Assembly: GCA_937902315.1 (NCBI GenBank)
Contig: CALGUG010000030.1
Location: 1 to 41,996 of the forward strand
Direction of reading: 5' to 3'
DNA from: an uncultured Chloroflexales bacterium
GTDB taxonomy: Bacteria > Chloroflexota > Chloroflexia > Chloroflexales > Chloroflexaceae
DNA: 41,996 nt
This document shows, piece by piece, positions 1 through 8,357 of the stretch (position 1 is its first letter; each line of letters starts with the position of its first letter). Below the pieces are notes generated by a model. That model worked only from the letters and a program-made list of their open reading frames with translations, was not told where the DNA came from and made no database searches. Both the position numbers and the translations under genes were made by a program.

Positions 1-12
1 TCTTTTTTTGCC

Positions 13-55
13 CAAAAACATGAGCCACCCCGACAAACTCCGGGATGACTCATGT
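13..55 (-). terminator. Hairpin terminator downstream of the YceI-like gene
   Basis: An imperfect stem-loop has arms ACATGAG (18-24) and CTCATGT (49-55), with further pairing inside. Read on the minus strand it is followed by five T residues. It lies about 155 bases past the stop of the minus-strand YceI-like gene and is the only terminator-like structure there. Confidence 0.5.
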
Positions 56-71
56 ACAACCTTTCCCCGTT

Positions 72-151
72 CTGCGCTCTCAAGGATAATCCCGCGATGG
101 TATGCGAACGATCGCCTTTTGCTGCCGACACGACTTTTGGCTAATGCATAG
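72..151 (+). repeat. Left copy of an 80-bp long-range inverted repeat
   Basis: This 80-base segment matches the reverse complement of 41821-41900 at 75 of 80 positions by direct comparison. It contains CGAACGATCGCC and TGCCGACACGAC blocks that are identical in both copies. It carries no convincing ORF and lies between a terminator hairpin and the MITE-like end at 173-190. It is probably one copy of a dispersed genomic repeat. Confidence 0.8.
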
Positions 152-172
152 GCATAGTGCGAGGAGGGCTGT

Positions 173-190
173 GATAGCAAATTTGGTATA
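173..190. repeat. Solo end of the MITE-like TACCAAATCCG family
   Basis: The stretch reads GATAGCAAATTTGGTATA, resembling the right terminal repeat (AAACGGATTTGGTATA) of the elements at 29871-30042 and 38087-38228. No matching left end is evident within the window, so this is a fragment or a decayed copy. Confidence 0.45.
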
Positions 191-209
191 AGTTCAGCTT
201 GCAGATCGC

Positions 210-1019
210 TTAGAGCGCGGTCGCTACAAAGTCGATCTCTAACTTGACATCGTCGGCCACGGTGTCGACCATAGGCGCGTCGGGAATAGCCAAGTTGAAG
301 TCGCGATAGGGGAAGCTGGTGCTAGCGCTGCCCTCAACACGGGTCTCGCTCACAGCGGTGACTTGAGCATCGAAGGTAACACGCTTGGTGACATCTTTGA
401 TGGTCAGGTCACCCACAATCTGGAAGTTGACTGTATCGCCAACGGAAGCGCTGGCAGGCAGGCCGACGAGTTCGACCGGAGTAAACGTTACAAACTCAAA
501 GGTGTTGGTATCAAGAATGAAGTTCTTGATAGCGCGGTTGCGCATATTGTTGTCGGTGGCGATATCACGAGCATTGACTTGGATCACACCAAGACGAGTC
601 GAGCTGAGATCGCTGGGGTTGATCTCGATCTGACCAGCGATCATAGAAGTTTTGCCAACAACGGTTACATCAGCGCCGCGCAATACTTCTTCGATCACAA
701 AACGCGCTTCGCTCTCGTTTGCAACGATTTCAAAAAGCTGGGCTGTTGCGGCTGGCTCGCTGCTAGCCGGGGCATCTGTCGTTTCGGGTTCCGTGGTCTC
801 GGTCTCAGCAAGTTCGGTCGGGCTGGGCTCTACGGCTTGGGTCGCAGCCGGTTCGGTCGCTGCTTCGGTCGGTTGAGAGGCAGCCGAGGCCGAAGATTGA
901 TCGATCGGAACCGCTTGCATGGGACCGCTGGCGGCTTCTGGCTCGCGGAACAGGAAATAACCTGCGCCAGCAATGATCACAAGGATCACAACAACAGCAG
1001 CGATAACAGCGTTCTTCAT
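210..1019 (-). CDS. Membrane-anchored or secreted YceI-like protein
   Basis: This 269-residue protein has an N-terminal hydrophobic segment (about residues 3-24), giving either a signal anchor or an uncleaved signal. A Thr/Glu/Pro/Ala-rich linker follows (about 30-92), then a YceI-like domain (about 95-269) with the family pattern of alternating beta strands: SEARFVIEEV, a TKDVTKRVTF-like strand (IKDVTKRVTF) and a C-terminal VKLEIDFVATAL strand. YceI domains form lipocalin-like barrels that bind long-chain polyprenoid or amphiphilic lipids outside the cytoplasm; the ligand here is unknown. The start is supported by AAGGAGG five bases upstream of the ATG. The gene is monocistronic, on the minus strand, with a terminator near 13-55. 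Confidence 0.85.
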   Translation of the reverse strand: MKNAVIAAVVVILVIIAGAGYFLFREPEAASGPMQAVPIDQSSASAASQPTEAATEPAATQAVEPSPTELAETETTEPETTDAPASSEPAATAQLFEIVANESEARFVIEEVLRGADVTVVGKTSMIAGQIEINPSDLSSTRLGVIQVNARDIATDNNMRNRAIKNFILDTNTFEFVTFTPVELVGLPASASVGDTVNFQIVGDLTIKDVTKRVTFDAQVTAVSETRVEGSASTSFPYRDFNLAIPDAPMVDTVADDVKLEIDFVATAL

Positions 1020-1350
1020 TATTCCTCCTTATTATGTCGGGTCAAGTCAGTTAGAGTCAGAGTTGTTCAATTGTATACAGATACGATTGCAATTGTTCGC
1101 TCAACAGTGAGCAACGAGATGAGTCTCGAAGACTATTGCAGCTGGAAGATACTGTATCAAAAGCTGTTTCTATTTTGGCCAGAAAGAATGAAGAGCAAGT
1201 GAATATAAGATGAAGAGATGATGAGCATTAGGCGGCTTAGAGAAGATGTAAAACAGGCACTAGAAAGCGTAGGTTCGTGCTTGCATGTAAAGAGTTTGTC
1301 TTGTACCATACAATAAATAACTCCCTTTTGGCAGCAAAGGATGATCAGTT

Positions 1351-4300
1351 ATGGTTTCACGTCTGTCGTTTTTGTCCACTCTTGTGGCCATCCTCGCTTT
1401 CGTGGCAAGCCCTACTTTTGCAGCACCTTCCACCGCCACGACCCCCGCTCAGCGCTGGATCATCCAATTTGATTCGGCAGCATTGGCCCAAGCGCCAGGG
1501 CTCTCGCCTAACGAAGAGCGTTATGCGCTTCAAAGCTCGCAAAGGCAGAATATTGGGCGCTTGGATGTGGATAGCCCAGCCGCGCAAGCGTATCGAGCTG
1601 CGCTTGAACAGCAGCAGCTTCAGGCATTCAAGACGATTCAGCGGATCTTTCCAAACGCGGCACTGCAACGCCAGTATAGCTTACTTTTGAATGGTATCGC
1701 AGTGGCGCTGCCCGCGACCAATCAAGGCGAGCTTGATCGGTTGCGCAGCTTACCAGGCGTCAAGGCGATCTATCCTGATGTTGAGTTAGAGCCGAATCTC
1801 TTTGCAGGCGTTCCGCAGATCGGTGCGGATGTCTTGTGGAATGATCCGAAGATCGGTGGGCAAGCCCACGCCGGAGAAGGAATCAAGATCGCTGTGATCG
1901 ACTCGGGCATTCGAGCCGACCATCCTTTCTTTAATCCAGAAGGCTTCAGCTATCCTCCAGGCTTCCCCAAAGGCGAAACCGAGTTTACTTCGCCTAAAGT
2001 GATCGCGGCCCGCGCTTACTTCCGGCCCGACCGACCGCCGCTACCGGGCAGCGAGACCCCGCAACAAGGGCCGCTCGATGACGCCCACGGTACGCACGTG
2101 GCTGGTATCGCGGCAGGTGTAGCCAATACCCAAGCAGAGATCGCAGGAGCAAACGTGACGCTTTCGGGTGTAGCGCCGCGCGCGTACCTGATGAACTATA
2201 AGATCTTCTATGCCAATGAGACACCCTTTAGCGGTGGATCGAGCATCGAGTTTATTGCGGCACTGGAAGATGCGGTGGCCGATGGAGCAGATGTGATCAA
2301 CAATAGCTGGGGTGGTCTGCCAAGCACTGAACCGGCCTATGATCCGATCACCCAAGCCGCTGCCGCTGCCGTCGATGCAGGGGTGACGGTGATCTTCTCG
2401 AACGGTAATCGCGGCCCCGACAACAGCACAACCGGATCGCCGGCCTACGACGCCAAGCTGATCTCGGTGGGTGCGACCACAAGCTCTGCGAGCTTGGCGA
2501 TCAACTTTTTGGATGTGGTCGAGCCTGCCGATGCACCGGAACACTTAAAGGGACAGCGCTTCGGCAGCGCTTCATTCGGCGCGCCAATCGTTGGTGAACC
2601 GTTCGGTCCGAGCTCGTATGTGCCAGTGCGAGCGATCGGCGATTCGGGCTTGGCTTGTAACCCGCTGCCCGAAAATAGCTTAACAGATCGCATCGCCCTG
2701 ATCGAGCGCGGCGTGTGTAGCTTCAGCGTCAAGGTCTTTTACGCTCAGCAGGCCGGAGCCAGCGCTGCGATCATCTATAACCACGCCTCTGGCGGCGAAG
2801 AGATCATCGGTATGGCAGCGGGCGAATTCTCCGATCAAATCGGGATTCCGTCGGTGTTTGTCGCCAATTCGGTCGGCGTCGGCCTAGAGGAACTGTACGC
2901 TCAAGTGGGCGAAGCGGCTAAAGTGCAGCTTGATCCGCGCGCTCGCGAGATCGAGCGCGTAGGCGACCTGCTGGCCGAGTTCAGTTCGCGCGGCCCGACC
3001 TTCCAAGGCAGCCTCAAGCCCGATGTTGTCGCTCCCGGCGTGAATATTCTTTCGTCTGGCTACGGCATTGGCGAAGGAATCGAATCGCATTTGGGTTACG
3101 GTCTGGCCTCGGGCACCAGTATGGCAGCACCGCATGTAGCGGGCGCGGCGGCGCTTTTGAAGCAGATTCATCCCGATTGGCGACCGATCGATATTAAGTC
3201 GGCTTTGATGTCGACCGCCAATACCGAAGTTTGGTTGGACGAAGAAAAGACCCAGTTGGCTGGTGCCCTAGAACAAGGTGCTGGACGAATCGATCTGCCG
3301 CGCGCCACCGCGCCGGGCCTGCTGTTCGATCCGCCTAGCCTGTCGTTCGGTGAGATGGCGCAAACGATCGGTGCCACAACCAGCGCGCAGATGGAGGTCA
3401 CGGCTCGCAACATCAGCGGAAGCAGCCAGACCTATAATATCAAGGCGAGAGCCACGCGCGGCGATGTGGAGATCGTCGTTTCGCCCGAAAGCCTGACGCT
3501 TGGAGCGAACCAGAGCGCTAGCTTCCAAGTGACGATCACGATTCCGGCAGACCGCGAACCGAGCGATTACGAAGGCATCATCGAACTTGAGGGCGGGCCA
3601 CAGAAGCTGCACCTGCCGCTCTGGGCGCGCACGCTGCCAGCGCAAGAGGCTGCCAAAGTGCTGCTGCTCGATAACGACGGTAGCTCGAGCTTCGACTTCC
3701 CCGACTATTCGGGCTACTATGGCAACGTCTTGATGGAACAGAATATTCCGTTCCACTATCTCGACCTCGATGCGATCGCGCTCGATCAACCGAGCCAGAC
3801 CTTGCCACCGATCGGCGAGCTGCAGAAATACGAGGTGATTATCTGGTTTACGGGCGATAACTTCGTGCCAGATGGTACCAACAACCTGCGCCTACCGCTA
3901 ACTGAGAGCGATCAGACGCTCTTGCTGGCTTATCTGGCATCGGGCGGCAAACTGATCGCGATGGGACAAGACCTGTCCGACGCGTCGGACATCGATCGCA
4001 CGCCACCCGATGATCCGCGCTACTTCCGCTCGGATCTCTACCTCTATTTCGGAGCCGAGTACGTTCAAGACAATGTGTTTGGCGATAGCGCCGAGCGTTT
4101 GGCCAGCGGCACAGGCGCACAACCGTGGTTGAGCGATATCCAACTCGATCTGAGCACGCCGAGCGACGGTGCAGAGATCAGCGATCTGACGGGCGCAGGC
4201 AACGCCAATGCAGTCGACGAGTTGCGCTTGCCCGATATCGATCCACGTTTGGTCGATGAGCTCGAAAACGTAACACCGATGTTTGTGGCGCAAAGCGATG

Positions 4301-4737
4301 CACGGCTCGATGCGGGCATCGTGGGCGTCAACGACTCGGCGGAGCCGACCCTAGAGAAGCCGTACCTTGCCTATCCTTACCGCACGATCTATCTGAGCTT
4401 TGGTTTAGAGAGCGTGCGCAACGATACGGGCAAAACCAGCCGCAAAGAGCTGCTGCAATACATGCTCTACTGGATCGTTGACCGACCGTGGGTAACGATC
4501 CACGGTGCACCAGAGAGCGTCGAAGCAGGCCAAGAGGTGACCTTGACGGCAGAGGCAGGCTCGAATACACCGACCAGCTTCTATCGCTATCGCTGGGACT
4601 TCGGCGATGGTTCGCCCATCGTGGAGACCGATCAGCCCACGGTGACGCACCGTTACGAGGAGGCTGGCTCGTACAAGGTGCGTGTCCAAGCCGATAATAC
4701 CTGGGGCCATAGTGCGGTCTACCCGTTAGAGCCCTAA
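1351..4737 (+). CDS. Secreted subtilisin-family (S8) serine peptidase with PA and PKD domains
   Basis: This 1128-residue exported protease begins with a signal peptide (about 1-24, ending SPTFAA). A propeptide resembling inhibitor I9 follows (about 35-145). The S8 catalytic domain has Asp184 in AVIDSG, His246 in HGTHVAG, oxyanion Asn353 in SNGN, and Ser590 in SGTSMAAPHVAG. A PA domain is inserted in the catalytic domain (about 425-530, with RIALIERGVCSF at 447), as in lactocepin- and cucumisin-like subtilases. An Ig-like region follows, then a PKD domain near the C terminus (WDFGDG at 1082). No sorting signal or C-terminal membrane anchor is seen, so it is probably released. An AAAGGA motif lies nine bases before the ATG. 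The gene stands alone and ends before a strong hairpin. Its substrate cannot be predicted; a degradative role is likely. Confidence 0.95.
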   Translation: MVSRLSFLSTLVAILAFVASPTFAAPSTATTPAQRWIIQFDSAALAQAPGLSPNEERYALQSSQRQNIGRLDVDSPAAQAYRAALEQQQLQAFKTIQRIFPNAALQRQYSLLLNGIAVALPATNQGELDRLRSLPGVKAIYPDVELEPNLFAGVPQIGADVLWNDPKIGGQAHAGEGIKIAVIDSGIRADHPFFNPEGFSYPPGFPKGETEFTSPKVIAARAYFRPDRPPLPGSETPQQGPLDDAHGTHVAGIAAGVANTQAEIAGANVTLSGVAPRAYLMNYKIFYANETPFSGGSSIEFIAALEDAVADGADVINNSWGGLPSTEPAYDPITQAAAAAVDAGVTVIFSNGNRGPDNSTTGSPAYDAKLISVGATTSSASLAINFLDVVEPADAPEHLKGQRFGSASFGAPIVGEPFGPSSYVPVRAIGDSGLACNPLPENSLTDRIALIERGVCSFSVKVFYAQQAGASAAIIYNHASGGEEIIGMAAGEFSDQIGIPSVFVANSVGVGLEELYAQVGEAAKVQLDPRAREIERVGDLLAEFSSRGPTFQGSLKPDVVAPGVNILSSGYGIGEGIESHLGYGLASGTSMAAPHVAGAAALLKQIHPDWRPIDIKSALMSTANTEVWLDEEKTQLAGALEQGAGRIDLPRATAPGLLFDPPSLSFGEMAQTIGATTSAQMEVTARNISGSSQTYNIKARATRGDVEIVVSPESLTLGANQSASFQVTITIPADREPSDYEGIIELEGGPQKLHLPLWARTLPAQEAAKVLLLDNDGSSSFDFPDYSGYYGNVLMEQNIPFHYLDLDAIALDQPSQTLPPIGELQKYEVIIWFTGDNFVPDGTNNLRLPLTESDQTLLLAYLASGGKLIAMGQDLSDASDIDRTPPDDPRYFRSDLYLYFGAEYVQDNVFGDSAERLASGTGAQPWLSDIQLDLSTPSDGAEISDLTGAGNANAVDELRLPDIDPRLVDELENVTPMFVAQSDARLDAGIVGVNDSAEPTLEKPYLAYPYRTIYLSFGLESVRNDTGKTSRKELLQYMLYWIVDRPWVTIHGAPESVEAGQEVTLTAEAGSNTPTSFYRYRWDFGDGSPIVETDQPTVTHRYEEAGSYKVRVQADNTWGHSAVYPLEP

Positions 4738-4781
4738 GCGCACCGTTAAAGATTCGCTTAGATTGAGCGAAAGCTGATTAC

Positions 4782-4825
4782 AGAGAGCTATGTTACGCGA
4801 CGGCGCAACATAGCTCTCTGCTTTT
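4782..4825 (+). terminator. Rho-independent terminator after the subtilase gene
   Basis: A perfect 13-bp stem (4782-4794 with 4807-4819) encloses a 12-base loop and is followed by GCTTTTCTG. It lies 45 bases after the subtilase stop. Confidence 0.8.
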
Positions 4826-4900
4826 CTGCGATCATTTCGTTGTATCTGAAAAGGATCGCTGGGTGTTGGAGCATAGCGGCTTTTGCATGGCACTTTGGGC

Positions 4901-4990
4901 TAGCGCGCATTAGCTCCCTTCGCCCGCTCTGCGGGAGAAGGGTCGGGGATGAGGGTGGCCAGCCGATCTGATAGCCGAAGGCGGACGCGC
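4901..4990 (-). repeat. Composite dispersed repeat: REP-like hairpin plus GCGTCCGCC core
   Basis: The segment contains a CCCGCTCTGCGGG hairpin (4923-4935) and, in reverse orientation, the core GCGTCCGCCTTCGGCTATCA (4969-4988). Its reverse complement matches 6665-6753 almost throughout, differing mainly over about eight bases in the middle. It makes up most of the 467-base gene-free stretch 4738-5204, where no other gene is apparent. Confidence 0.8.
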
Positions 4991-5204
4991 TTGAGCACGA
5001 ATGGAAGGGAAGGATCCTTCCGCCAGAGTGATGCTTGGAGCGTTTCATCTTCGACGGAGTGGAATTCGGTGAGGTTGTTGTGTGGAATGCAGCGCAACAA
5101 GGCACGATTCCACACAACGGTTCATCGCTTAGCGATCTCGTCGATCGGCGGAGCAAGCCAGATAAGCGGCCGAAAAGCACTTTCGGTCGGCTCGACAGAG
5201 CGAG

Positions 5205-5906
5205 CTAGGCATTGTCGTTTGCTGCGAGCGCTTCGATCACTTTGGCGAAAAAGGCCTCGCTCGACGGCTTGAGCTCTTCGTGTTTGTCAGTCAGCTTCTG
5301 TATGCTTGCCAACTGCTTCTCGATGTAGGGGCGATCCGGCTCTTCCTCTTGCAGTTCGCCGATCGTATTGTTGAGTCGCTTGCTGATCTGTTCTGCATCG
5401 GCCTGCTGGCCCTGGCTGCTCAACTGCAACAGCCGCTTTTTTAGCTCTTCGGTCAGGGCGCGCAGCTCGTCCTTTTGTTCATTGTTGATATGCGGAATGC
5501 TCGAAACGTTTTGGGACACATTGTCGAGCTGCGCCGAGATATTGAGGATCGAATTTTGTATCGGCCCGTGAAACTGGTTGATCGTGACAGGCCCGGTCAT
5601 TGTGGTCGAGCCTGCTGGCGGCGTTTGGGCGGGTGGAGACTTGGCAGGCGTCGATGAGCGAGCAGCACTGCTCGAGCCTTTGCTCCAATCCGAATCGATG
5701 AGCTGGTCGTCGACCTCTACGCCAGCATCACGCAGGGCTTGCTTCACTTGGGCCAGCTCTTGGCGAAACTGCTTGATTTGTAACACGATATAAGGTGGCA
5801 CAAGAGCGGGGCCAAAGGTGCCGCGCTGCTTCTCGAGCGTATATAGGTTGGCGCGATAGGTCTCTAAGAGTTCCTGTAAGTTTTCCAGTTCTTCTTGGCT
5901 TGCCAT
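5205..5906 (-). CDS. Adaptor-like protein: N-terminal helical module, Pro-rich linker, C-terminal helical domain
   Basis: This 233-residue soluble protein has no assigned function. Residues about 7-67 form a predicted helical hairpin (LLETYRANLYTLEKQ ... LRDAGVEVDD). It resembles, from memory, the short N-terminal module that precedes NACHT, STAND or TIR-type domains in many Chloroflexota and cyanobacterial signalling proteins. A Ser/Pro/Ala linker (about 75-104) follows. Next is a GPVTINQFHGPIQNS stretch of the kind that often starts beta-repeat or adaptor segments in those proteins. The C-terminal part (about 120-233) is charged and alpha-helical, probably coiled coil. No enzymatic, membrane or DNA-binding motif is visible. 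GGAG lies eight bases before the ATG. The downstream neighbour on the same strand is only a repeat; upstream is a NUDIX gene. The conflict-system link is inference. Confidence 0.75.
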   Translation of the reverse strand: MASQEELENLQELLETYRANLYTLEKQRGTFGPALVPPYIVLQIKQFRQELAQVKQALRDAGVEVDDQLIDSDWSKGSSSAARSSTPAKSPPAQTPPAGSTTMTGPVTINQFHGPIQNSILNISAQLDNVSQNVSSIPHINNEQKDELRALTEELKKRLLQLSSQGQQADAEQISKRLNNTIGELQEEEPDRPYIEKQLASIQKLTDKHEELKPSSEAFFAKVIEALAANDNA

Positions 5907-6064
5907 CGAATCACTCCATCTTCAAAAAAGCCCTCTATGTTATTAGTAACGGAACGGTGCGTTTTCGCTCGTGACAGCGCTGTCTTCGATCGGTCTCTTC
6001 TGTGCAATTACGCCGTTGAGAAGCCTTAAAATGGGCGTTGAAGAGAGTGGCTTAGAGCAAGCGA

Positions 6065-6544
6065 CTACAGGATCACCTCGCCATTTTCTAGGTAGACGGT
6101 GCGACGTTCGCGACGGGCTTGGTAGGCGTGGCGAACACGCAGAGCTAAACGAGGATTGAGAAGCTGTTGAGCCTCTTCAAAGCTGGCCCATTTGACCTGT
6201 TCGATCTCGCCCGCTTGAGGGCGAATCTGAGCAAGCAGCTCGGGCGGGCAGATCCCGCCATCAAAGACGAATTGCATGCTCTCGGTGCGCTTTTCGTCGC
6301 CCGCAGAGTATTCGATACAGAGCGGAATGCTGATCGGCAGTTCCAGCCCGACCTCTTCGTGAAGCTCGCGCGCGCAGGCTTGCAGTGGCGACTCGTCAGC
6401 TTCGATGATGCCGCCAGGGATCAACCAGTCGCTGCGGTAACTTGGCTTCACAATCAAGATTCGATCGTTTTGATCGAGAATGAGAGCGCCCGCCGCCATC
6501 CGTTTACGCGGCAAAGAGCGCTGAAAAGTGAGCGGGTCTTGCAT
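6065..6544 (-). CDS. NUDIX hydrolase
   Basis: This 159-residue protein has a full Nudix box at residues 45-67 (G-x5-E-x7-RELHEEVGL), which carries the metal-binding glutamates that hydrolyse a nucleoside diphosphate linked to another group X. The preceding strand WLIPGG and the following PISIPLCIEYS fit the fold. No substrate-specifying motif (such as the NADH SQPWPF) is present, so the substrate is open; sanitation of oxidised nucleotides or ADP-ribose-type hydrolysis are both possible. AAAGGAG lies nine bases before the ATG. The gene is 158 bases upstream of the adaptor-like gene on the same strand, so the two could share a transcript. Confidence 0.9.
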   Translation of the reverse strand: MQDPLTFQRSLPRKRMAAGALILDQNDRILIVKPSYRSDWLIPGGIIEADESPLQACARELHEEVGLELPISIPLCIEYSAGDEKRTESMQFVFDGGICPPELLAQIRPQAGEIEQVKWASFEEAQQLLNPRLALRVRHAYQARRERRTVYLENGEVIL

Positions 6545-6664
6545 AGAGACTGTCTCCTTTACTTCAGGTCATAGCGCAGTAGTTGGATCGTTTGGCTGTC
6601 GTCTTGCTTTGTCGGGCAGTCTATCGTTTTGGCGGCGTGGTTTCTCGCTCCCATTCGGTCCTTA

Positions 6665-6753
6665 GCGCGTCCGCCTTCGGCTATCAGGTGGGCTTGCCAC
6701 CCTCATCCCCGACCCTTCTCCCGCAGAGCGGGCGAAGGGAGCTAGTGCGCAAC
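6665..6753 (+). repeat. Composite dispersed repeat, inverted partner of 4901-4990
   Basis: It begins with GCGCGTCCGCCTTCGGCTAT, continues through CACCCTCATCCCCGACCC and ends in the hairpin CCCGCAGAGCGGG. Compared with the copy at 4901-4990 the orientation is reversed, so the adaptor-like and NUDIX genes lie between inverted copies. The 360-base gap 6545-6905 otherwise holds a MITE-like end (6833-6849) and a hairpin. Confidence 0.8.
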
Positions 6754-6832
6754 ACCACATCCGGCAAAGCGGAACGAGACTATGTACCTTTCCCATTTTT
6801 CGTTTTCAGGTAATGCGAAAGTGAGAAGTCTT

Positions 6833-6849
6833 TAAGCAGATTTGGTATA
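6833..6849. repeat. End of a MITE-like element (TTAAGCAGATTTGGTATA type)
   Basis: AAGTCTTTAAGCAGATTTGG followed by TATA matches the right end of the complete elements (GTCTTTAAACGGATTTGGTA at 30021-30040). The left end is not recognisable; the composite repeat at 6665-6753 lies where the element interior would be, so this copy may have been interrupted. Confidence 0.5.
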
Positions 6850-6887
6850 ACAATAGGGAATCTGCTTGGTGCAAATTCCCTATTGTT
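6849..6887 (-). terminator. Hairpin downstream of fabF
   Basis: A 13-bp perfect stem (6849-6861 with 6875-6887, AACAATAGGGAAT and its complement) lies 18 bases past the fabF stop. On the minus strand it lacks a clear T-run, so it may act as an RNA 3'-end stabiliser or a weak terminator. Confidence 0.55.
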
Positions 6888-6905
6888 AGTCTACTGCAAG
6901 CTATT

Positions 6906-8144
6906 TTAGGCTTGATAGCGTTTGAAGATCAAGCTGGAGTTATGGCCGCCCAAGCCGATCGAGTTCGAGAGGGCTACCGCAACATCGCGCTGGCGTGCCT
7001 CGTTTGGCACATAGTCGAGGTCGCAGTCGGGATCGGGCTGCTCGTAGTTGATAGTCGGGGGAATCAGACCCTCTTGAATGACCTTAACGCAGATCAGCGC
7101 CTCGATCGCGCCTGCAGCGCCCTGCATATGGCCTAACATCGATTTGGTGGAGCTGACAGCAAGTTTATAGGCGTGATCGCCAAAGACACGCTTGATCGCC
7201 AAGGTTTCGACGCGGTCGTTGAGGGGCGTGCCTGTGCCGTGAGCATTGATATAGTCGACCGCTTCGGGGGCGATGCCGGCCTTGCGCACGGCCATGGCGA
7301 TCGCACGGGCTGCGCCCGCGCCCTGATCGTCGGCGGCAACCATGTGGAAGGCGTCGTTGGTATTGCCGTAGCCGATCACTTCGGCTAGAATCGGGGCATT
7401 ACGAGCAAGAGCATGATCGAGCGACTCGAGCACGAGCGCGGCGGCGCCTTCGGCCAAAACAAAGCCGTTGCGACGGATATCGAAGGGTTTGCTGGCTTTA
7501 GCCGGGTTTTCGTTATCGTCGGCAAGGCCCTTCATATTGTTGAAGCTGGCTACAACCAAGGGCACAATCGGCGCCTCGGCACCGCCCGCAATGATCACAT
7601 CAGCGTCGCCGCGTCGAATGATCTCGGAGGCCTCGCCGATGTTGTGGCCGCCGGTCGAACAAGCCGCAACAACCGCCATATTGGGGCCTTGGGCGCCCAG
7701 TTGGATGGCGATCTGGCCGCTGGCCGAGTCGTCGATCATATTGGCGATAAGCATGGGGGCCACACGACGTGCGCCGCGATTCAGCAAGACCTCGTGTTGT
7801 TCGAGAATCAGGTCGAGGCCACCAGCGCCCGTTCCAAAGATCACGCCGACCTGGGTTGGGTCCTCCTTGCTCATATCGAGCTGGGCCGCGCGAGTCGCTT
7901 CCATAACGGCATTGAGGGCGTACTGAACATAGCGCGACATACGCCGTGCTTCGCGCGCATCGATACTCGAATCGAGCTGAAAGTCTTTGACCTCGCCAGC
8001 GATGCGCACCGCGAAATCGTCAGCAGGAAAGCGCGTGATCGAAGTAATGCCCGATTCACCAGCAAGCAGACGTCGCCATGTGGTTGGCACATCGTTTCCT
8101 AGAGGGCTGACACAGCCGAGGCCAGTAACAACGACACGTCGCAT
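6906..8144 (-). CDS. fabF: Beta-ketoacyl-ACP synthase II
   Basis: FabF condenses malonyl-ACP with acyl-ACP in fatty acid elongation in the cytoplasm. The 412-residue protein (from the chosen start MRRVVVTGLG) has the Cys-His-His triad: Cys162 in AACSTGGH, His302 in NAHGTGTPLND, and His339 in SMLGHMQGAAG. These sit within one residue of the E. coli FabF positions, so the enzyme is full length. A longer frame reaches 8180, but AAGGA nine bases before the ATG at 8144 supports the shorter start. fabD lies 213 bases upstream on the same strand, separated by a terminator-like hairpin, so the two may be partly uncoupled. No acpP or fabG is in the window. Confidence 0.96.
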   Translation of the reverse strand: MRRVVVTGLGCVSPLGNDVPTTWRRLLAGESGITSITRFPADDFAVRIAGEVKDFQLDSSIDAREARRMSRYVQYALNAVMEATRAAQLDMSKEDPTQVGVIFGTGAGGLDLILEQHEVLLNRGARRVAPMLIANMIDDSASGQIAIQLGAQGPNMAVVAACSTGGHNIGEASEIIRRGDADVIIAGGAEAPIVPLVVASFNNMKGLADDNENPAKASKPFDIRRNGFVLAEGAAALVLESLDHALARNAPILAEVIGYGNTNDAFHMVAADDQGAGAARAIAMAVRKAGIAPEAVDYINAHGTGTPLNDRVETLAIKRVFGDHAYKLAVSSTKSMLGHMQGAAGAIEALICVKVIQEGLIPPTINYEQPDPDCDLDYVPNEARQRDVAVALSNSIGLGGHNSSLIFKRYQA

Positions 8145-8256
8145 AGATAACATTCCTTTTTCAGTGCAGCGAAAGGACACGCATCGCAGTCAGTGTCTCG
8201 ATCTTTTTGGCGAGCGTGCCCTTAAAACAGTACAAAATCAGGTTTTCACCGTCAAA

Positions 8257-8305
8257 GCAAAAACAAAGCTGGGTTAAGTGGTCTGATTATACCACTCTAC
8301 CCAGC
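8257..8305 (-). terminator. Hairpin with T-run between fabD and fabF
   Basis: An interrupted stem pairs GCTGGGT (8268-8274) with ACCCAGC (8299-8305) and GTGGT with ACCAC inside. On the minus strand it is followed by TTTGTTTTTGC. It fits a rho-independent terminator or attenuator after fabD. The loop also contains TATAAT on the minus strand, so a promoter for fabF at the same place is possible. Confidence 0.65.
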
Positions 8306-8357
8306 CCGGTTTGTACTCACCATCTGATGAGAAAACGTGCCCAGTTGCGAAGCAGCT

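Noticed and set aside
363..1202. 279-codon plus-strand open frame opposite the YceI-like gene
   Set aside because: It is antisense to a gene with a clear domain, AAGGAGG site and membrane segment. Its own product has low-complexity Gly/Arg stretches and no family.
7413..8102. 229-codon plus-strand frame opposite fabF
   Set aside because: fabF has all catalytic residues on the other strand; the shadow arises from codon bias.
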